Translations under genes and position numbers: made by a program | Assembly: GCF_003544895.1 (NCBI RefSeq) | Contig: NZ_CP032125.1 | Span: forward strand, 124,001 to 188,000 | Reading direction: 5' to 3' | Source: Profundibacter amoris | GTDB lineage: Bacteria > Pseudomonadota > Alphaproteobacteria > Rhodobacterales > Rhodobacteraceae | Length of the DNA stretch: 64,000 bases | Shown here: positions 11,255 through 19,106 of the stretch, one piece after another | How the letters are laid out: the number at the start of each line of letters is the position of its first letter | Position numbering within the stretch: the first letter of the stretch is position 1 | The notes under the pieces: model-generated | Seen by the model: only the letters and a program-made list of their open reading frames with translations | Database searches by the model: none | Told to the model about the DNA's origin: nothing

Positions 11255-11443
11255 ATGGCTAAAACAATCGTTGTAAAGCAAATCGGTTCTCCGATCCGCC
11301 GCCCTGAAAAACAGCGTCAGACGCTGATTGGTCTGGGTCTGAACAAGATGCACAAAACCCGCGAGCTGAACGATACTCCAGCAATCCGCGGCATGGTCGC
11401 CAAGATCCCGCATCTGGTCGAGATCATCGAGGAACGCGGCTAG
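11255..11443 (+). CDS. rpmD: 50S ribosomal protein L30
   Basis: L30 is a small large-subunit protein. The 62-residue product begins [20 protein letters not shown] and has the family motif [20 protein letters not shown]. It is normally followed directly by rplO, but here a strong terminator comes 28 bases after the stop and two non-ribosomal genes intervene. Confidence 0.97.
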   Translation: MAKTIVVKQIGSPIRRPEKQRQTLIGLGLNKMHKTRELNDTPAIRGMVAKIPHLVEIIEERG

Positions 11444-11471
11444 CGCCTCGATTTTCGATAGCAAGAAAAAG

Positions 11472-11504
11472 AAAACGCCTCGGGAGAACCCGTGGCGTTT
11501 TTTT
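11472..11504 (+). terminator. Intrinsic terminator after rpmD
   Basis: AAAACGCC and GGCGTTTT plus CGGG and CCCG form a long stem with one T-T mismatch around loop AGAA, followed by a T-run. This is a convincing bidirectional-looking intrinsic terminator. It ends the spc transcript before the inserted genes. Confidence 0.85.
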
Positions 11505-11546
11505 CGTCGGGAAAACGGGTTGGAACGGCATTTGGCCAATTTCCGG

Positions 11547-11574
11547 TTGTTTCGCGGGCGAAACGGGTTACTGT
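11547..11574 (+). promoter_or_regulatory. Possible promoter of the DUF3461 gene
   Basis: TTGTTT (11547-11552), a 16-base spacer and TACTGT (11569-11574) form a weak sigma-70-like pair. The spacer contains the perfect 7-bp dyad GTTTCGC/GCGAAAC, and TTTGGCCAA occurs on both sides (near 11531 and 11574). The dyad and the paired sites could be operators, but this is only a visual match. Confidence 0.3.
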
Positions 11575-11617
11575 TTGGCCAAGCCAATTAACCAAAATAA
11601 CATTACAGGGCGCGCAA

Positions 11618-12010
11618 ATGAAAACGAAAACACCTAACCTGACTGAAATGGGCGTAATGAATCCGGAACAGATTACCGACTATTCGGTTGTGCATGTTGC
11701 CGATGATATGGACGTCTTGAAGATCAATTATCGCCGCCCCAAGAATTCCTTTTTGCCCAAGCGCCGCCGATACGAGTTCAAACGGATGAGCAAACCCATG
11801 CCGGGGAACGAGTTGAAGGGGGAACAGGTGTTCCGTTACGAGATTTCACCCATTCTGGCTCGCGCCACGGCCGAGCTGGATTCGCTGTTGGCGGATCAAA
11901 AGCAATTGACCGCGACCAAACAAAGCCTTCAGCAGGAGTTGGCGGAGCTGAACAGCGAATTCAATGAACGCATTACGCATTTGTCCAAGATGGTCGACGC
12001 GCTGGACTGA
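11618..12010 (+). CDS. DUF3461 family protein
   Basis: Function unknown. The 130-residue product matches the DUF3461 pattern: an N-terminal LTEMGVMNPEQITDYSV segment, then DVLKINYRRPKNSFLPKRRR, and a helical C-terminal half (residues 75-130) that looks like a coiled coil (LADQKQLTATKQSLQQELAE). I chose the ATG at 11618, since an earlier in-frame ATG at 11492 lies inside the upstream terminator. The family is best known to me from gammaproteobacteria such as Vibrio. Its place between rpmD and rplO is odd and may reflect an insertion into the spc operon. Confidence 0.8.
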   Translation: MKTKTPNLTEMGVMNPEQITDYSVVHVADDMDVLKINYRRPKNSFLPKRRRYEFKRMSKPMPGNELKGEQVFRYEISPILARATAELDSLLADQKQLTATKQSLQQELAELNSEFNERITHLSKMVDALD

Positions 12011-12109
12011 TCTGCTATAGGCAAATTTTTATTTGGCTTTGGCTCGGCTGTTTCCTGTTGTGCGTGAATGGGTATACTGCCCATCCGCGCAGAATCAGGA
12101 GAAACCGAA

Positions 12110-12757
12110 ATGTCCTTTACACCGACTGAACAATTCAACGCCGTAATCGCCGCCATTGATGCAGTGAATGCCGAAGACCCTCGCAAGATCACGGTGGACG
12201 GCAAAGAATACCCCTATGAAACCGTCTATGCCGAGCGGATGACGGAAATGCTGGAGCGGATGTATCCGGATGCGTCCGAATTGCTGCGCATTGCTGCCCG
12301 CGCCCAGCATATCCGCCGCTGGCAGATCCCGCGCGACACCTATCCGCGCAATCGCGAGGGCTATCAGAAGTGGCGTCTGGAGATGCGCCAGCTGCATGCC
12401 GATCTGGTGGGCGGTATCATGCGTGAAAACGGCTATAGCGACGAGGATATCGCGCTGGTCGGGTCTTACTTGCGCAAAGAGCGGCTGAAACGCGAGGCAG
12501 ATTCGCAGGCACTGGAAAATGTCGTCGATGTGGTGTTTCTGGCCTACTACTGGGATGAGTTCATCGCCAAATTCCCTCATTATGACGACGACAAACTGAT
12601 CGACATTGTTGGCAAAACCCTGCGCAAAATGTCCAGCCACGGGCATCAGGCCGCTTTGGCGCTGGATATGCCGTCAAAAACCGCGAAAATCGTGATGGCA
12701 GCGGTTGAACGTGAGAAAGACACGCTGGCCGCAATGGCCGCACGCGAAGCGCAGTAG
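12110..12757 (+). CDS. DUF4202 domain-containing protein
   Basis: Function unknown. The 215-residue all-helical product resembles DUF4202 proteins: FNAVIAAIDAVNAEDP at the N-terminus, ARAQHIRRWQIPRDTYPRNR near residues 62-81, then conserved His, Trp and Tyr positions. The His/Asp pattern hints at a metal-binding helical fold, but I see no proven catalytic signature. The ATG at 12110 follows a CAGGAGAAACC ribosome binding site. It lies after the DUF3461 gene in the same orientation with about 100 bases between them, and before rplO. Confidence 0.8.
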   Translation: MSFTPTEQFNAVIAAIDAVNAEDPRKITVDGKEYPYETVYAERMTEMLERMYPDASELLRIAARAQHIRRWQIPRDTYPRNREGYQKWRLEMRQLHADLVGGIMRENGYSDEDIALVGSYLRKERLKREADSQALENVVDVVFLAYYWDEFIAKFPHYDDDKLIDIVGKTLRKMSSHGHQAALALDMPSKTAKIVMAAVEREKDTLAAMAAREAQ

Positions 12758-12764
12758 GTTTGGG

Positions 12765-12793
12765 TTGATCCCGCCGCCACTTGGGTCTATACG
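12765..12793 (+). promoter_or_regulatory. Candidate sigma-70 promoter for rplO-secY-adk
   Basis: TTGATC (12765-12770), a 17-base spacer and TATACG (12788-12793) form a good promoter match about 95 bases upstream of the rplO start. It would be needed because the spc transcript appears to end after rpmD. Confidence 0.55.
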
Positions 12794-12886
12794 CGCCCGG
12801 TGGCGAGTCCTTTCGCCGCGAAATTCAACATTTGAGCCGTGGTTGGTCCTTTCGCTCGTGACCATATCCGGCAAGGAGAGAGCGAT

Positions 12887-13363
12887 ATGAAACTGAATGA
12901 ACTGCGCGACAATCCCGGCGCAACAAAATCCCGCAAGCGTATCGGCCGTGGTCCCGGTTCGGGCACTGGTAAAACCGGTGGCCGTGGTATCAAAGGTCAG
13001 AAATCCCGTTCGGGTGTTGCGATCAAGGGTTTCGAGGGTGGCCAAATGCCCCTCTACCAACGTCTGCCAAAGCGTGGCTTCAACAGCCGTAACCGCAAAA
13101 GCTATGCCGTTGTGAACCTGAACATCCTGCAGAAATTCATCGACGCCAAGAAACTGGACGCCAAAAAGGCGATCACAGAAGAGGTTTTGCTGGAAGCCGG
13201 CGTTGTGCGCCGCATTCTGGACGGCGTGCGTATCCTTGCCAAAGGCGAGATCACGTCCAAGGTAAATCTGGAAGTGACCGGCGCATCCAAGGCCGCAATC
13301 GAGGCCGTTGAAAAGGCTGGCGGTAAACTGACGGTCAAAACTCCGGCAGCGGCGGCAGAATAA
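12887..13363 (+). CDS. rplO: 50S ribosomal protein L15
   Basis: L15 is a late-assembly large-subunit protein. The 158-residue product begins [20 protein letters not shown] and has the glycine-rich basic stretch [20 protein letters not shown]. The ATG at 12887 is preceded by CAAGGAGAGAG. An in-frame ATG at 12839 would add a non-conserved leader. It is separated from rpmD by two foreign genes and leads into secY across a 104-base gap with a hairpin. Confidence 0.97.
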   Translation: MKLNELRDNPGATKSRKRIGRGPGSGTGKTGGRGIKGQKSRSGVAIKGFEGGQMPLYQRLPKRGFNSRNRKSYAVVNLNILQKFIDAKKLDAKKAITEEVLLEAGVVRRILDGVRILAKGEITSKVNLEVTGASKAAIEAVEKAGGKLTVKTPAAAAE

Positions 13364-13410
13364 GCCTTGTGAGCAGGCCTGTGTCTGCTTACATAGAATT
13401 TATGTTTTCC

Positions 13411-13446
13411 AAGCGCCGCCAACCGGAGAACGGTTTGGCGGCGCTT
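13411..13446 (+). terminator. Hairpin between rplO and secY
   Basis: AAGCGCCGCCAACCG pairs with CGGTTTGGCGGCGCTT around loop GAGAA with one bulged base, followed by TTCATT. Stem strength is terminator-like but the T-tract is weak, so partial termination before secY-adk is the likely effect. Confidence 0.65.
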
Positions 13447-13467
13447 TCATTAACAACGAGGCCCTAA

Positions 13468-14823
13468 ATGGCATCTGCAGCAGAGCAAATGGCAGCAAAC
13501 ATGAGCTGGAGCGCCTTCGGTAAGGCGGGCGAGCTACGCAGCCGTATCCTATTCACCATCGGGTTGCTGATGGTTTATCGTCTTGGCACCTTTATTCCCG
13601 TCCCCGGGATTGATGGCGCCGCGTTGCGGGAATTCATGGAAGGGGCCGCAGCCGGCCTTGGGGGCATCTTGCAGATGTTCACCGGTGGCGCGCTTGGCCG
13701 GATGGGTATCTTTGCCCTCGGGATCATGCCTTACATCTCGGCTTCGATCATTGTTCAGCTGCTATCGGCCATGTGGCCACCACTGGAACAGTTGAAGAAA
13801 GAAGGCGAACAGGGCCGCAAGAAGATTAACCAATACACCCGTTACGGCACGGTTTTGCTGGCGACATTCCAGGCCTATGGTCTGGCAAAATCGCTGGAAG
13901 CCGGTGATCTGGTGACAAACCCGGGTCTGTATTTCGAAGCTGCAACCGTGATTACGCTGGTTGGCGGCACCATGTTCCTGATGTGGCTGGGTGAACAGAT
14001 CACCGCACGCGGCATCGGTAACGGTATTTCGCTGATCATCTTTGTCGGTATTGTTGCCGAAATACCGGCAGCCCTTGCACAGTTTCTGGCACAGGGTCGT
14101 TCGGGCACAATCAGCCCCGGTGTGATTGTTGCGGTGATTGTGATGGTGGTTGCGGTGATTGCCTTTGTGGTGTTCATGGAGCGCGCCTTGCGCAAGATCC
14201 ACATCCAGTATCCGCGGCGTCAGGTTGGTATGAAGGTTTATGACGGCAGCAATTCGCACCTGCCCGTCAAGGTAAACCCCGCCGGCGTGATCCCCGCGAT
14301 TTTCGCCTCCTCGCTGCTGCTGTTGCCGACAACGATTGCAACCTTTTCGGGCCAGCAAACCGGCCCTGTGATGTCGACCATTCTGGCCTACTTTGGCCCC
14401 GGTCAGCCGCTGTATCTGCTGTTCTTTACAGCCATGATCGTTTTCTTCACGTTCTTCTATACCTACAACGTGGCGTTCAAAGTGGATGATGTAGCCGACA
14501 ATCTGAAAAACCAGAACGGCTTTGTTCCCGGTATACGTCCGGGCAAAAAGACAGCCGAATATCTGAATTATGTGGTGACCCGTCTGTTGGTTCTTGGCTC
14601 GGCTTATCTGGCGGCGGTTGCGCTGTTGCCGGAAATCCTTCGTAGCCAGTTTTCCATTCCGTTTTACTTTGGCGGGACATCGGTTCTGATTGTGGTTTCG
14701 GTAACGATGGATACGATCCAGCAGGTGCAGTCGCATATGCTGGCCCATCAATACGAAGGCCTGATCGAAAAATCACAACTGCGTGGTAAAAAGCGCCGCA
14801 AAAGATCTTCGGGTAGAAAATGA
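13468..14823 (+). CDS. secY: Protein translocase subunit SecY
   Basis: SecY is the channel of the Sec translocon in the inner membrane. The 451-residue product has ten hydrophobic segments, the first around residues 26-44, with the plug-region motif [20 protein letters not shown] near residues 64-83 and the loop-region motif [13 protein letters not shown] near residues 350-362. The C-terminus is strongly basic ([12 protein letters not shown]). The stop overlaps the adk start (ATGA). Confidence 0.98.
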   Translation: MASAAEQMAANMSWSAFGKAGELRSRILFTIGLLMVYRLGTFIPVPGIDGAALREFMEGAAAGLGGILQMFTGGALGRMGIFALGIMPYISASIIVQLLSAMWPPLEQLKKEGEQGRKKINQYTRYGTVLLATFQAYGLAKSLEAGDLVTNPGLYFEAATVITLVGGTMFLMWLGEQITARGIGNGISLIIFVGIVAEIPAALAQFLAQGRSGTISPGVIVAVIVMVVAVIAFVVFMERALRKIHIQYPRRQVGMKVYDGSNSHLPVKVNPAGVIPAIFASSLLLLPTTIATFSGQQTGPVMSTILAYFGPGQPLYLLFFTAMIVFFTFFYTYNVAFKVDDVADNLKNQNGFVPGIRPGKKTAEYLNYVVTRLLVLGSAYLAAVALLPEILRSQFSIPFYFGGTSVLIVVSVTMDTIQQVQSHMLAHQYEGLIEKSQLRGKKRRKRSSGRK

Positions 14824-15461
14824 ATATCATCCTCTTAGGGCCACCGGGTGCCGGTAAAGGCACGCAAGCACGACGTCTGGTAGAAGAACGCGGCATGATC
14901 CAGTTATCAACTGGCGACATGCTGCGCGAAGCCAAGGACAGCGGGACCGAAATGGGCGAACGCGTCGCCAAGGTTATGGCGGCGGGGGAACTGGTCACCG
15001 ATGAAATCGTGATCGGCCTGATCGAGGAGAAGCTGAAGGGCGACAATGGCGGCGGTTTCATTTTTGACGGCTTCCCGCGCACATTGGCACAGGCCGATGC
15101 GCTGGGGGAATTGCTGGAAAAATATGGCAAGACACTGGATGCCGTGATCGAAATGCGGGTGGACGACGACGCACTGATGCGCCGGATCACCGGCCGTTTC
15201 ACATGCGGCAACTGCGGCGAGGTTTACCATGACGAAACCAAACGCCCCAAGGTTGACGGTGTTTGCGACGTTTGCGGCGCAAGCGACATGAAGCGTCGCG
15301 CCGATGACAACGAGGAATCCCTGCGCACACGGCTGATGGAGTATTACAAAAAGACATCGCCACTGATCGGATACTACTATGCCAAAGGCAAGTTGCGGTC
15401 GGTAAACGGGCTGGGTGAAATCGACGAAGTTGCGGCATCAATCGCCAAGGCGCTGGGATAA
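14820..15461 (+). CDS. adk: Adenylate kinase, zinc-lid type
   Basis: Adk interconverts ATP plus AMP and two ADP. The 213-residue product has the P-loop [10 protein letters not shown] at residues 7-16, the AMP site motif [13 protein letters not shown] near residue 81, and a long lid carrying four cysteines (CGNCG and CDVCG near residues 128-150) that should bind zinc. It overlaps secY by four bases, the common secY-adk coupling. Confidence 0.98.
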   Translation: MNIILLGPPGAGKGTQARRLVEERGMIQLSTGDMLREAKDSGTEMGERVAKVMAAGELVTDEIVIGLIEEKLKGDNGGGFIFDGFPRTLAQADALGELLEKYGKTLDAVIEMRVDDDALMRRITGRFTCGNCGEVYHDETKRPKVDGVCDVCGASDMKRRADDNEESLRTRLMEYYKKTSPLIGYYYAKGKLRSVNGLGEIDEVAASIAKALG

Positions 15462-15474
15462 GTCGTAACATCCC

Positions 15475-15503
15475 TTGACGCACCCTTAAAAACACCATAG
15501 ATC
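15475..15503 (+). promoter_or_regulatory. Candidate alpha-operon promoter
   Basis: TTGACG (15475-15480), a 17-base spacer and TAGATC (15498-15503) form a good sigma-70-like match about 160 bases upstream of rpsM. The long leader that follows has two hairpins, so expression of rpsM-rpsK-rpoA-rplQ is probably set here. Confidence 0.6.
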
Positions 15504-15577
15504 ACCTCATCTCGCAAGAGAATCAACATGCTTAACCGGGCGACGGTCCGCTTTGCATAAAAACCGAATTCAGCGTC

Positions 15578-15639
15578 AGCCCGCAAGGTTAATCCCTTCG
15601 GGCTTTGGTTGTGAAAAAAGGCTCTGGGATTACGGAGCC
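15578..15639 (+). promoter_or_regulatory. Structured leader of the alpha operon
   Basis: AGCCCG (15578-15583) pairs with CGGGCT (15599-15604), extended by AAGG/CCTT, and GGCTC (15620-15624) pairs with GAGCC (15635-15639) just before the rpsM ribosome binding site. In E. coli the alpha leader is the target of S4. Here S4 is not in the operon, so the ligand, if any, is unknown. Confidence 0.45.
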
Positions 15640-15662
15640 GCAACGAAAAAGGAAAACGACAC

Positions 15663-16031
15663 GTGGCACGTATTGCCGGCGTAAATATCCCGACCCATAA
15701 ACGGGTCCCGATCGCCCTGACTTATATCACCGGAATTGGTAACACGACTGCCGAGGCCATCTGTGAAGCTGTTAAAATCGACGAATCCCGTCGCGTTAAC
15801 GAGCTGTCGGATGCCGAGGTTCTGGCCATCCGCGAATACATCGACGCTAACCTGACTGTTGAAGGTGACCTGCGTCGCGAAGTTCAGATGAACATCAAGC
15901 GTCTGATGGACCTTGGCTGCTACCGTGGCCTGCGTCATCGCCGCAACCTTCCTGTACGCGGTCAGCGTACCCACACCAACGCTCGTACCCGCAAAGGCCC
16001 TGCAAAGGCCATTGCCGGTAAGAAGAAATAG
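15663..16031 (+). CDS. rpsM: 30S ribosomal protein S13
   Basis: S13 bridges the subunits and contacts P-site tRNA. The 122-residue product starts [20 protein letters not shown] and ends with the basic arm [20 protein letters not shown]. The start codon is GTG at 15663, supported by an AAAAAGGAAA ribosome binding site and by the conserved N-terminus. rpsK follows after 13 bases. Confidence 0.97.
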   Translation: MARIAGVNIPTHKRVPIALTYITGIGNTTAEAICEAVKIDESRRVNELSDAEVLAIREYIDANLTVEGDLRREVQMNIKRLMDLGCYRGLRHRRNLPVRGQRTHTNARTRKGPAKAIAGKKK

Positions 16032-16044
16032 GAGGGTTTGATCA

Positions 16045-16434
16045 ATGGCACGCGATAAAACACGCACGAAGCGCAAAGAGCGCAAGAACATTGCATCCGG
16101 CGTTGCACACGTTAATTCGTCGTTCAACAACACCAAGATCCTGATCTCGGACGTTCAGGGCAATGCGATTGCATGGTCCTCGGCCGGTACAATGGGTTTC
16201 AAGGGGTCGCGTAAATCGACACCTTACGCCGCACAGATGGCTGCCGAAGATGCAGGCAAAAAAGCACAGGAACACGGCGTCAAGACGCTGGAAGTCGAAG
16301 TTCAGGGTCCCGGTTCGGGCCGTGAATCGGCGCTGCGCGCTTTGGCTGCACTGGGTCTGAACATCACATCGATCCGTGATGTAACCCCGATTGCCCACAA
16401 CGGCTGTCGGCCTCCTAAACGCCGCCGCGTTTAG
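16045..16434 (+). CDS. rpsK: 30S ribosomal protein S11
   Basis: S11 is a platform protein contacting mRNA near the E site. The 129-residue product has the core [19 protein letters not shown] and the family end [20 protein letters not shown] followed by RRRV. A 113-base gap with a perfect hairpin separates it from rpoA. Confidence 0.98.
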   Translation: MARDKTRTKRKERKNIASGVAHVNSSFNNTKILISDVQGNAIAWSSAGTMGFKGSRKSTPYAAQMAAEDAGKKAQEHGVKTLEVEVQGPGSGRESALRALAALGLNITSIRDVTPIAHNGCRPPKRRRV

Positions 16435-16498
16435 TTATTATTTCTACGCTCGGGCTGCCGGTTATCGGTGGTCCGGGTTCGTCATTTTTACCTCGGGC

Positions 16499-16528
16499 GT
16501 TTTCGGACTTGGGACATGATCCGAAAAC
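16499..16528 (+). promoter_or_regulatory. Perfect hairpin just upstream of rpoA
   Basis: GTTTTCGGA and TCCGAAAAC form a 9-bp perfect stem around a 12-base loop, ending about 20 bases before the rpoA ATG and close to its ribosome binding site. It has no T-tract. It could be a protein-binding or RNA-processing site controlling RNA polymerase alpha levels relative to the ribosomal proteins. Confidence 0.5.
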
Positions 16529-16547
16529 TTGAATGGAGGCGACACAC

Positions 16548-17564
16548 ATGATCCACAAAAACTGGCAAGAACTGATTAAACCAACGCAATTGGTGGTGAC
16601 ACCGGGCGCGAACCCTGCAACGCAGGCCACGGTTGTGGCCGAACCGCTGGAACGCGGCTTTGGTCTGACTATGGGCAACGCGCTGCGTCGCGTGCTGATG
16701 TCGAGCCTTCAGGGCGCCGCCATCACCAGCGTCCAGATTGACAATGTATTGCATGAATTTTCGACCGTTGCAGGCGTGCGTGAAGACGTCACCGACATCG
16801 TGTTGAACCTGAAAGGCGTTGCCATGTCGATGGAAGTCGAAGGGCCCAAGCGCCTGTCGATTTCGGCCAAAGGCCCGATGGTTGTCACCGCTGGTGACAT
16901 CTCGGAAAGTGCGGGCATTGAAATCCTGAACAAAGACCACGTTATCTGTCAGCTGGACGATGGCGCCGATCTGTTCATGGAACTGACCGTCAACACCGGC
17001 AAAGGCTATGTCGCTGCCGATAAAAATCGCCCCGAAGACGCACCCATCGGCCTGTTGCCGATTGATGCGATCTACTCGCCAGTGAAAAAGGTTGCCTATG
17101 ACGTTCAGCCGACCCGTGAAGGTCAGGTTCTGGACTATGACAAACTGACGTTGAAACTGGAAACGGACGGATCAATCACACCCGAAGATGCCGTGGCTTT
17201 TGCCGCGCGTATCCTTCAGGACCAGCTGTCGATTTTCGTGAACTTCGACGAGCCAGAAGCCGCCAACCGTCAGGAAGAAGACGACGGTCTGGAATTCAAC
17301 CCGCTGCTGCTGAAGAAAGTAGACGAGTTGGAACTATCGGTCCGTTCGGCAAACTGCCTGAAGAACGACAACATCGTTTACATCGGCGATCTGATCCAGA
17401 AAACCGAAGCAGAAATGCTGCGCACCCCGAACTTTGGCAGCAAATCTTTGAACGAGATCAAAGAAGTGCTGTCGGGCATGGGTCTGCATCTGGGTATGGA
17501 CGTCGAAGATTGGCCACCAGAGAACATCGAAGATCTGGCGAAGAAATTCGAAGACCAGTTCTAG
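16548..17564 (+). CDS. rpoA: DNA-directed RNA polymerase subunit alpha
   Basis: Alpha forms the dimer that nucleates RNA polymerase assembly and contacts upstream promoter elements. The 338-residue product has the assembly domain ([20 protein letters not shown] near residue 30) and the C-terminal domain with [20 protein letters not shown] near residue 265 and LNEIKEVL near 298. I chose the ATG at 16548, because the in-frame ATG at 16533 is itself part of the ATGGAGG ribosome binding site. Confidence 0.98.
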   Translation: MIHKNWQELIKPTQLVVTPGANPATQATVVAEPLERGFGLTMGNALRRVLMSSLQGAAITSVQIDNVLHEFSTVAGVREDVTDIVLNLKGVAMSMEVEGPKRLSISAKGPMVVTAGDISESAGIEILNKDHVICQLDDGADLFMELTVNTGKGYVAADKNRPEDAPIGLLPIDAIYSPVKKVAYDVQPTREGQVLDYDKLTLKLETDGSITPEDAVAFAARILQDQLSIFVNFDEPEAANRQEEDDGLEFNPLLLKKVDELELSVRSANCLKNDNIVYIGDLIQKTEAEMLRTPNFGSKSLNEIKEVLSGMGLHLGMDVEDWPPENIEDLAKKFEDQF

Positions 17565-17570
17565 GAATAT

Positions 17571-17596
17571 ACGGAGCGGATTTCGGTCCGCTCCGT
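17571..17596 (+). terminator. Hairpin between rpoA and rplQ
   Basis: ACGGAGCGGA and TCCGCTCCGT form a perfect 10-bp stem with loop TTTCGG, followed only by TTC. It begins six bases after the rpoA stop and probably attenuates or stabilises rather than fully terminates, since rplQ lies 109 bases on. Confidence 0.6.
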
Positions 17597-17704
17597 TTCA
17601 ATGCCCGCAGTTTGCGGGGAAAGCCGGGCAATACCGCCCCAAGGAGAGCCGCCCACACGCATGGGAGGCCAGACAAAGTATAAACCTGAAGAAGGACTGA
17701 TAAA

Positions 17705-18127
17705 ATGCGCCACGCGAGAGGCTATCGTCGCCTGAACCGTACTCACGAACACCGTAAGGCATTGTTTGCCAACATGGCGGGTTCGCTGATTGAACACGAA
17801 CAAATCAAAACCACCCTGCCCAAAGCCAAAGAGCTGCGTCGCATCGTGGAAAAACTGATCACACTGGGCAAGCGCGGCGATCTGCACGCCCGTCGTCTGG
17901 CCGCAAGCCGCCTGAAAGAAGATCAGTATGTCGCCAAACTTTTTGACGTGCTTGGCCCCCGCTACAAAGACCGCAACGGCGGTTATGTGCGCGTGCTGAA
18001 GGCCGGTTACCGTTACGGTGACATGGCGCCGATGGCGATCATCGAATTTGTTGACCGCGATGTTTCGGCCAAAGGGGCCGCCGACAAAGCGCGTCTTGCT
18101 GCTGAAGAAACTGCCGCTGACGAATAA
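17705..18127 (+). CDS. rplQ: 50S ribosomal protein L17
   Basis: L17 sits near the tunnel exit. The 140-residue product begins [20 protein letters not shown] and has the conserved [20 protein letters not shown] and [21 protein letters not shown] short acidic, Ala-rich tail follows. It is the last gene of the alpha operon and is followed by a textbook terminator. Confidence 0.98.
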   Translation: MRHARGYRRLNRTHEHRKALFANMAGSLIEHEQIKTTLPKAKELRRIVEKLITLGKRGDLHARRLAASRLKEDQYVAKLFDVLGPRYKDRNGGYVRVLKAGYRYGDMAPMAIIEFVDRDVSAKGAADKARLAAEETAADE

Positions 18128-18150
18128 TAGTCAGCCAATAGTATGAAAAC

Positions 18151-18180
18151 AAAAGCCCCGCCAATTTGGCGGGGCTTTTT
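18151..18180 (+). terminator. Intrinsic terminator of the alpha operon
   Basis: AAAAGCCCCGCC and GGCGGGGCTTTT form a near-perfect stem around AATT, ending in a T-run and with an A-run on the other side. It can serve rplQ and the convergent small gene at 18183-18365. Confidence 0.9.
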
Positions 18181-18182
18181 GG

Positions 18183-18365
18183 TTAGTTTAACGCAGCGAC
18201 ACGTGCGTTGCGTTTATCCATAATTGAGTTTTCAATCTCGCCGATCAAGGTATTCAACTGTTCCTGACCGACAGGAGTGGCCCCTAAAAATTCCAGCAGG
18301 TCCGTACGGTCCCCGTCTGGAAGAGACATCAACTTGGCGAAAAGATCTGGATCTATAGTGTTCAC
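18183..18365 (-). CDS. Small acidic protein divergent to luxR
   Basis: I do not recognise this 60-residue protein. It has an acidic, mostly helical look (PDLFAKLMSLPDGDRTDLLE, then a second helix) and no signal peptide or cysteines. The start codon is GTG, with AGAAGG six bases before it. It shares the rplQ terminator and faces away from luxR across an 80-base intergenic region. Small partners that restrain LuxR-type activators exist in other alphaproteobacteria (TraM with TraR), but nothing in this sequence proves that role. It may also be an unrelated small protein. Confidence 0.5.
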   Translation of the reverse strand: MNTIDPDLFAKLMSLPDGDRTDLLEFLGATPVGQEQLNTLIGEIENSIMDKRNARVAALN

Positions 18366-18381
18366 GATAACCTTCTTCTTT

Positions 18382-18396
18382 TAATACGACTCACTA
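18382..18396 (+). promoter_or_regulatory. 15-base match to the phage T7 promoter
   Basis: TAATACGACTCACTA is identical to positions -17 to -3 of the T7 phi10-type promoter. The following bases are GGTATC instead of TAGGGA, so the initiation region is not conserved. It lies in the luxR/small-gene intergenic region. It may be chance, a relic of a phage promoter, or a sequencing artefact. Function as a T7 promoter is not expected without T7 RNA polymerase. Confidence 0.35.
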
Positions 18397-18410
18397 GGTA
18401 TCAATTTAAG

Positions 18411-18440
18411 GTTGACGCCAATTGATTCAACTTGTCTAAA
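18411..18440 (+). promoter_or_regulatory. Candidate luxR promoter with lux-box-like dyad
   Basis: TTGACG (18412-18417), a 17-base spacer and TCTAAA (18435-18440) lie immediately before the luxR ATG. GTTGA (18411-18415) and TCAAC (18427-18431) form a 21-base dyad overlapping the -35 region, the size of a LuxR-family operator. The very short distance to the start codon would leave almost no leader, which lowers confidence. Confidence 0.35.
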
Positions 18441-18445
18441 AGGAC

Positions 18446-19057
18446 ATGTTCGAAAAGACCGTGTTTGATCAAGAGTTGCGAAAATTGGGGGAAATGGCCC
18501 CAAAAGGTTACTTCGTTGGCCTGCATATTCGATTCACATCTGCATTGATGTCTTTTCAAACATATGATCCGGCCTGGACGGATCACTATACCGAAAACGG
18601 ATATGTATTGCGCGATCCGATGACAGCCTGGGGTTTCTGCACCACAGGCTGGACCCGATGGAGCAATCGAATCATCCCCGACCCTTTTGGCATCTTCAAA
18701 GAGGCAGCAAGGTTCGGGTTAACCTATGGGGCAACGATCTCTTGTGGGCCAATCCGTTCTAGGACAATTGTCAGCGTGGCGCGGGCAGATCGGGAATTCG
18801 AAGATGCCGAGATCGAAGAGGTGCAAGCCATCGCTCTTCGGCTTCATGACATGACCGAACCGCCACACCGGCTTACAAAAGCACAGACTGAGGCGCTTAA
18901 ATTAATTGCGGATGGTCACAGGCATGCAGCTGCGGCTGCATATTTAGGAATTTCGGAAAGTGCGCTCAAAGCTCGACTGACGTCTGCTCGTCAAAAGCTT
19001 ATGGCCCGCACCACTGCCGAAGCCATTCAGCGTGCCAAGGACTATGGCCTGATCTGA
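18446..19057 (+). CDS. LuxR-family quorum-sensing transcriptional regulator
   Basis: Predicted acyl-homoserine-lactone receptor and DNA-binding regulator, 203 residues. The N-terminal ligand domain has the family positions Trp, Tyr and Asp-Pro in AWTDHYTENGYVLRDPMTAW (near residues 46-65) and a further Trp pair in TGWTRWSN. The C-terminal helix-turn-helix spans about residues 138-190 with LTKAQTEALKLIADGH and the recognition-helix segment LGISESALKARL. The ATG at 18446 has AAAAGGAC before it. It is followed after 49 bases by luxI in the same direction. The exact signal recognised cannot be read from the sequence. Confidence 0.93.
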   Translation: MFEKTVFDQELRKLGEMAPKGYFVGLHIRFTSALMSFQTYDPAWTDHYTENGYVLRDPMTAWGFCTTGWTRWSNRIIPDPFGIFKEAARFGLTYGATISCGPIRSRTIVSVARADREFEDAEIEEVQAIALRLHDMTEPPHRLTKAQTEALKLIADGHRHAAAAAYLGISESALKARLTSARQKLMARTTAEAIQRAKDYGLI

Positions 19058-19064
19058 ATGAAAT

Positions 19065-19078
19065 ACCTTCCGCAAGGT
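19065..19078 (+). promoter_or_regulatory. Lux-box-like dyad upstream of luxI
   Basis: ACCTTCCGCAAGGT has perfect 5-base arms (ACCTT/AAGGT) around CCGC, 28 bases before the luxI ATG. LuxR-family operators are dyads of this type. Position and symmetry suggest autoinduction of luxI, but no consensus for this regulator is known to me. Confidence 0.45.
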
Positions 19079-19106
19079 CCCAACCACCAACCTGCAGGAG
19101 GCTGCC

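Noticed and set aside
11492-11617. An earlier start for the DUF3461 gene at 11492
   Set aside because: The ATG at 11492 is inside the rpmD terminator, and the added residues are not part of the family.
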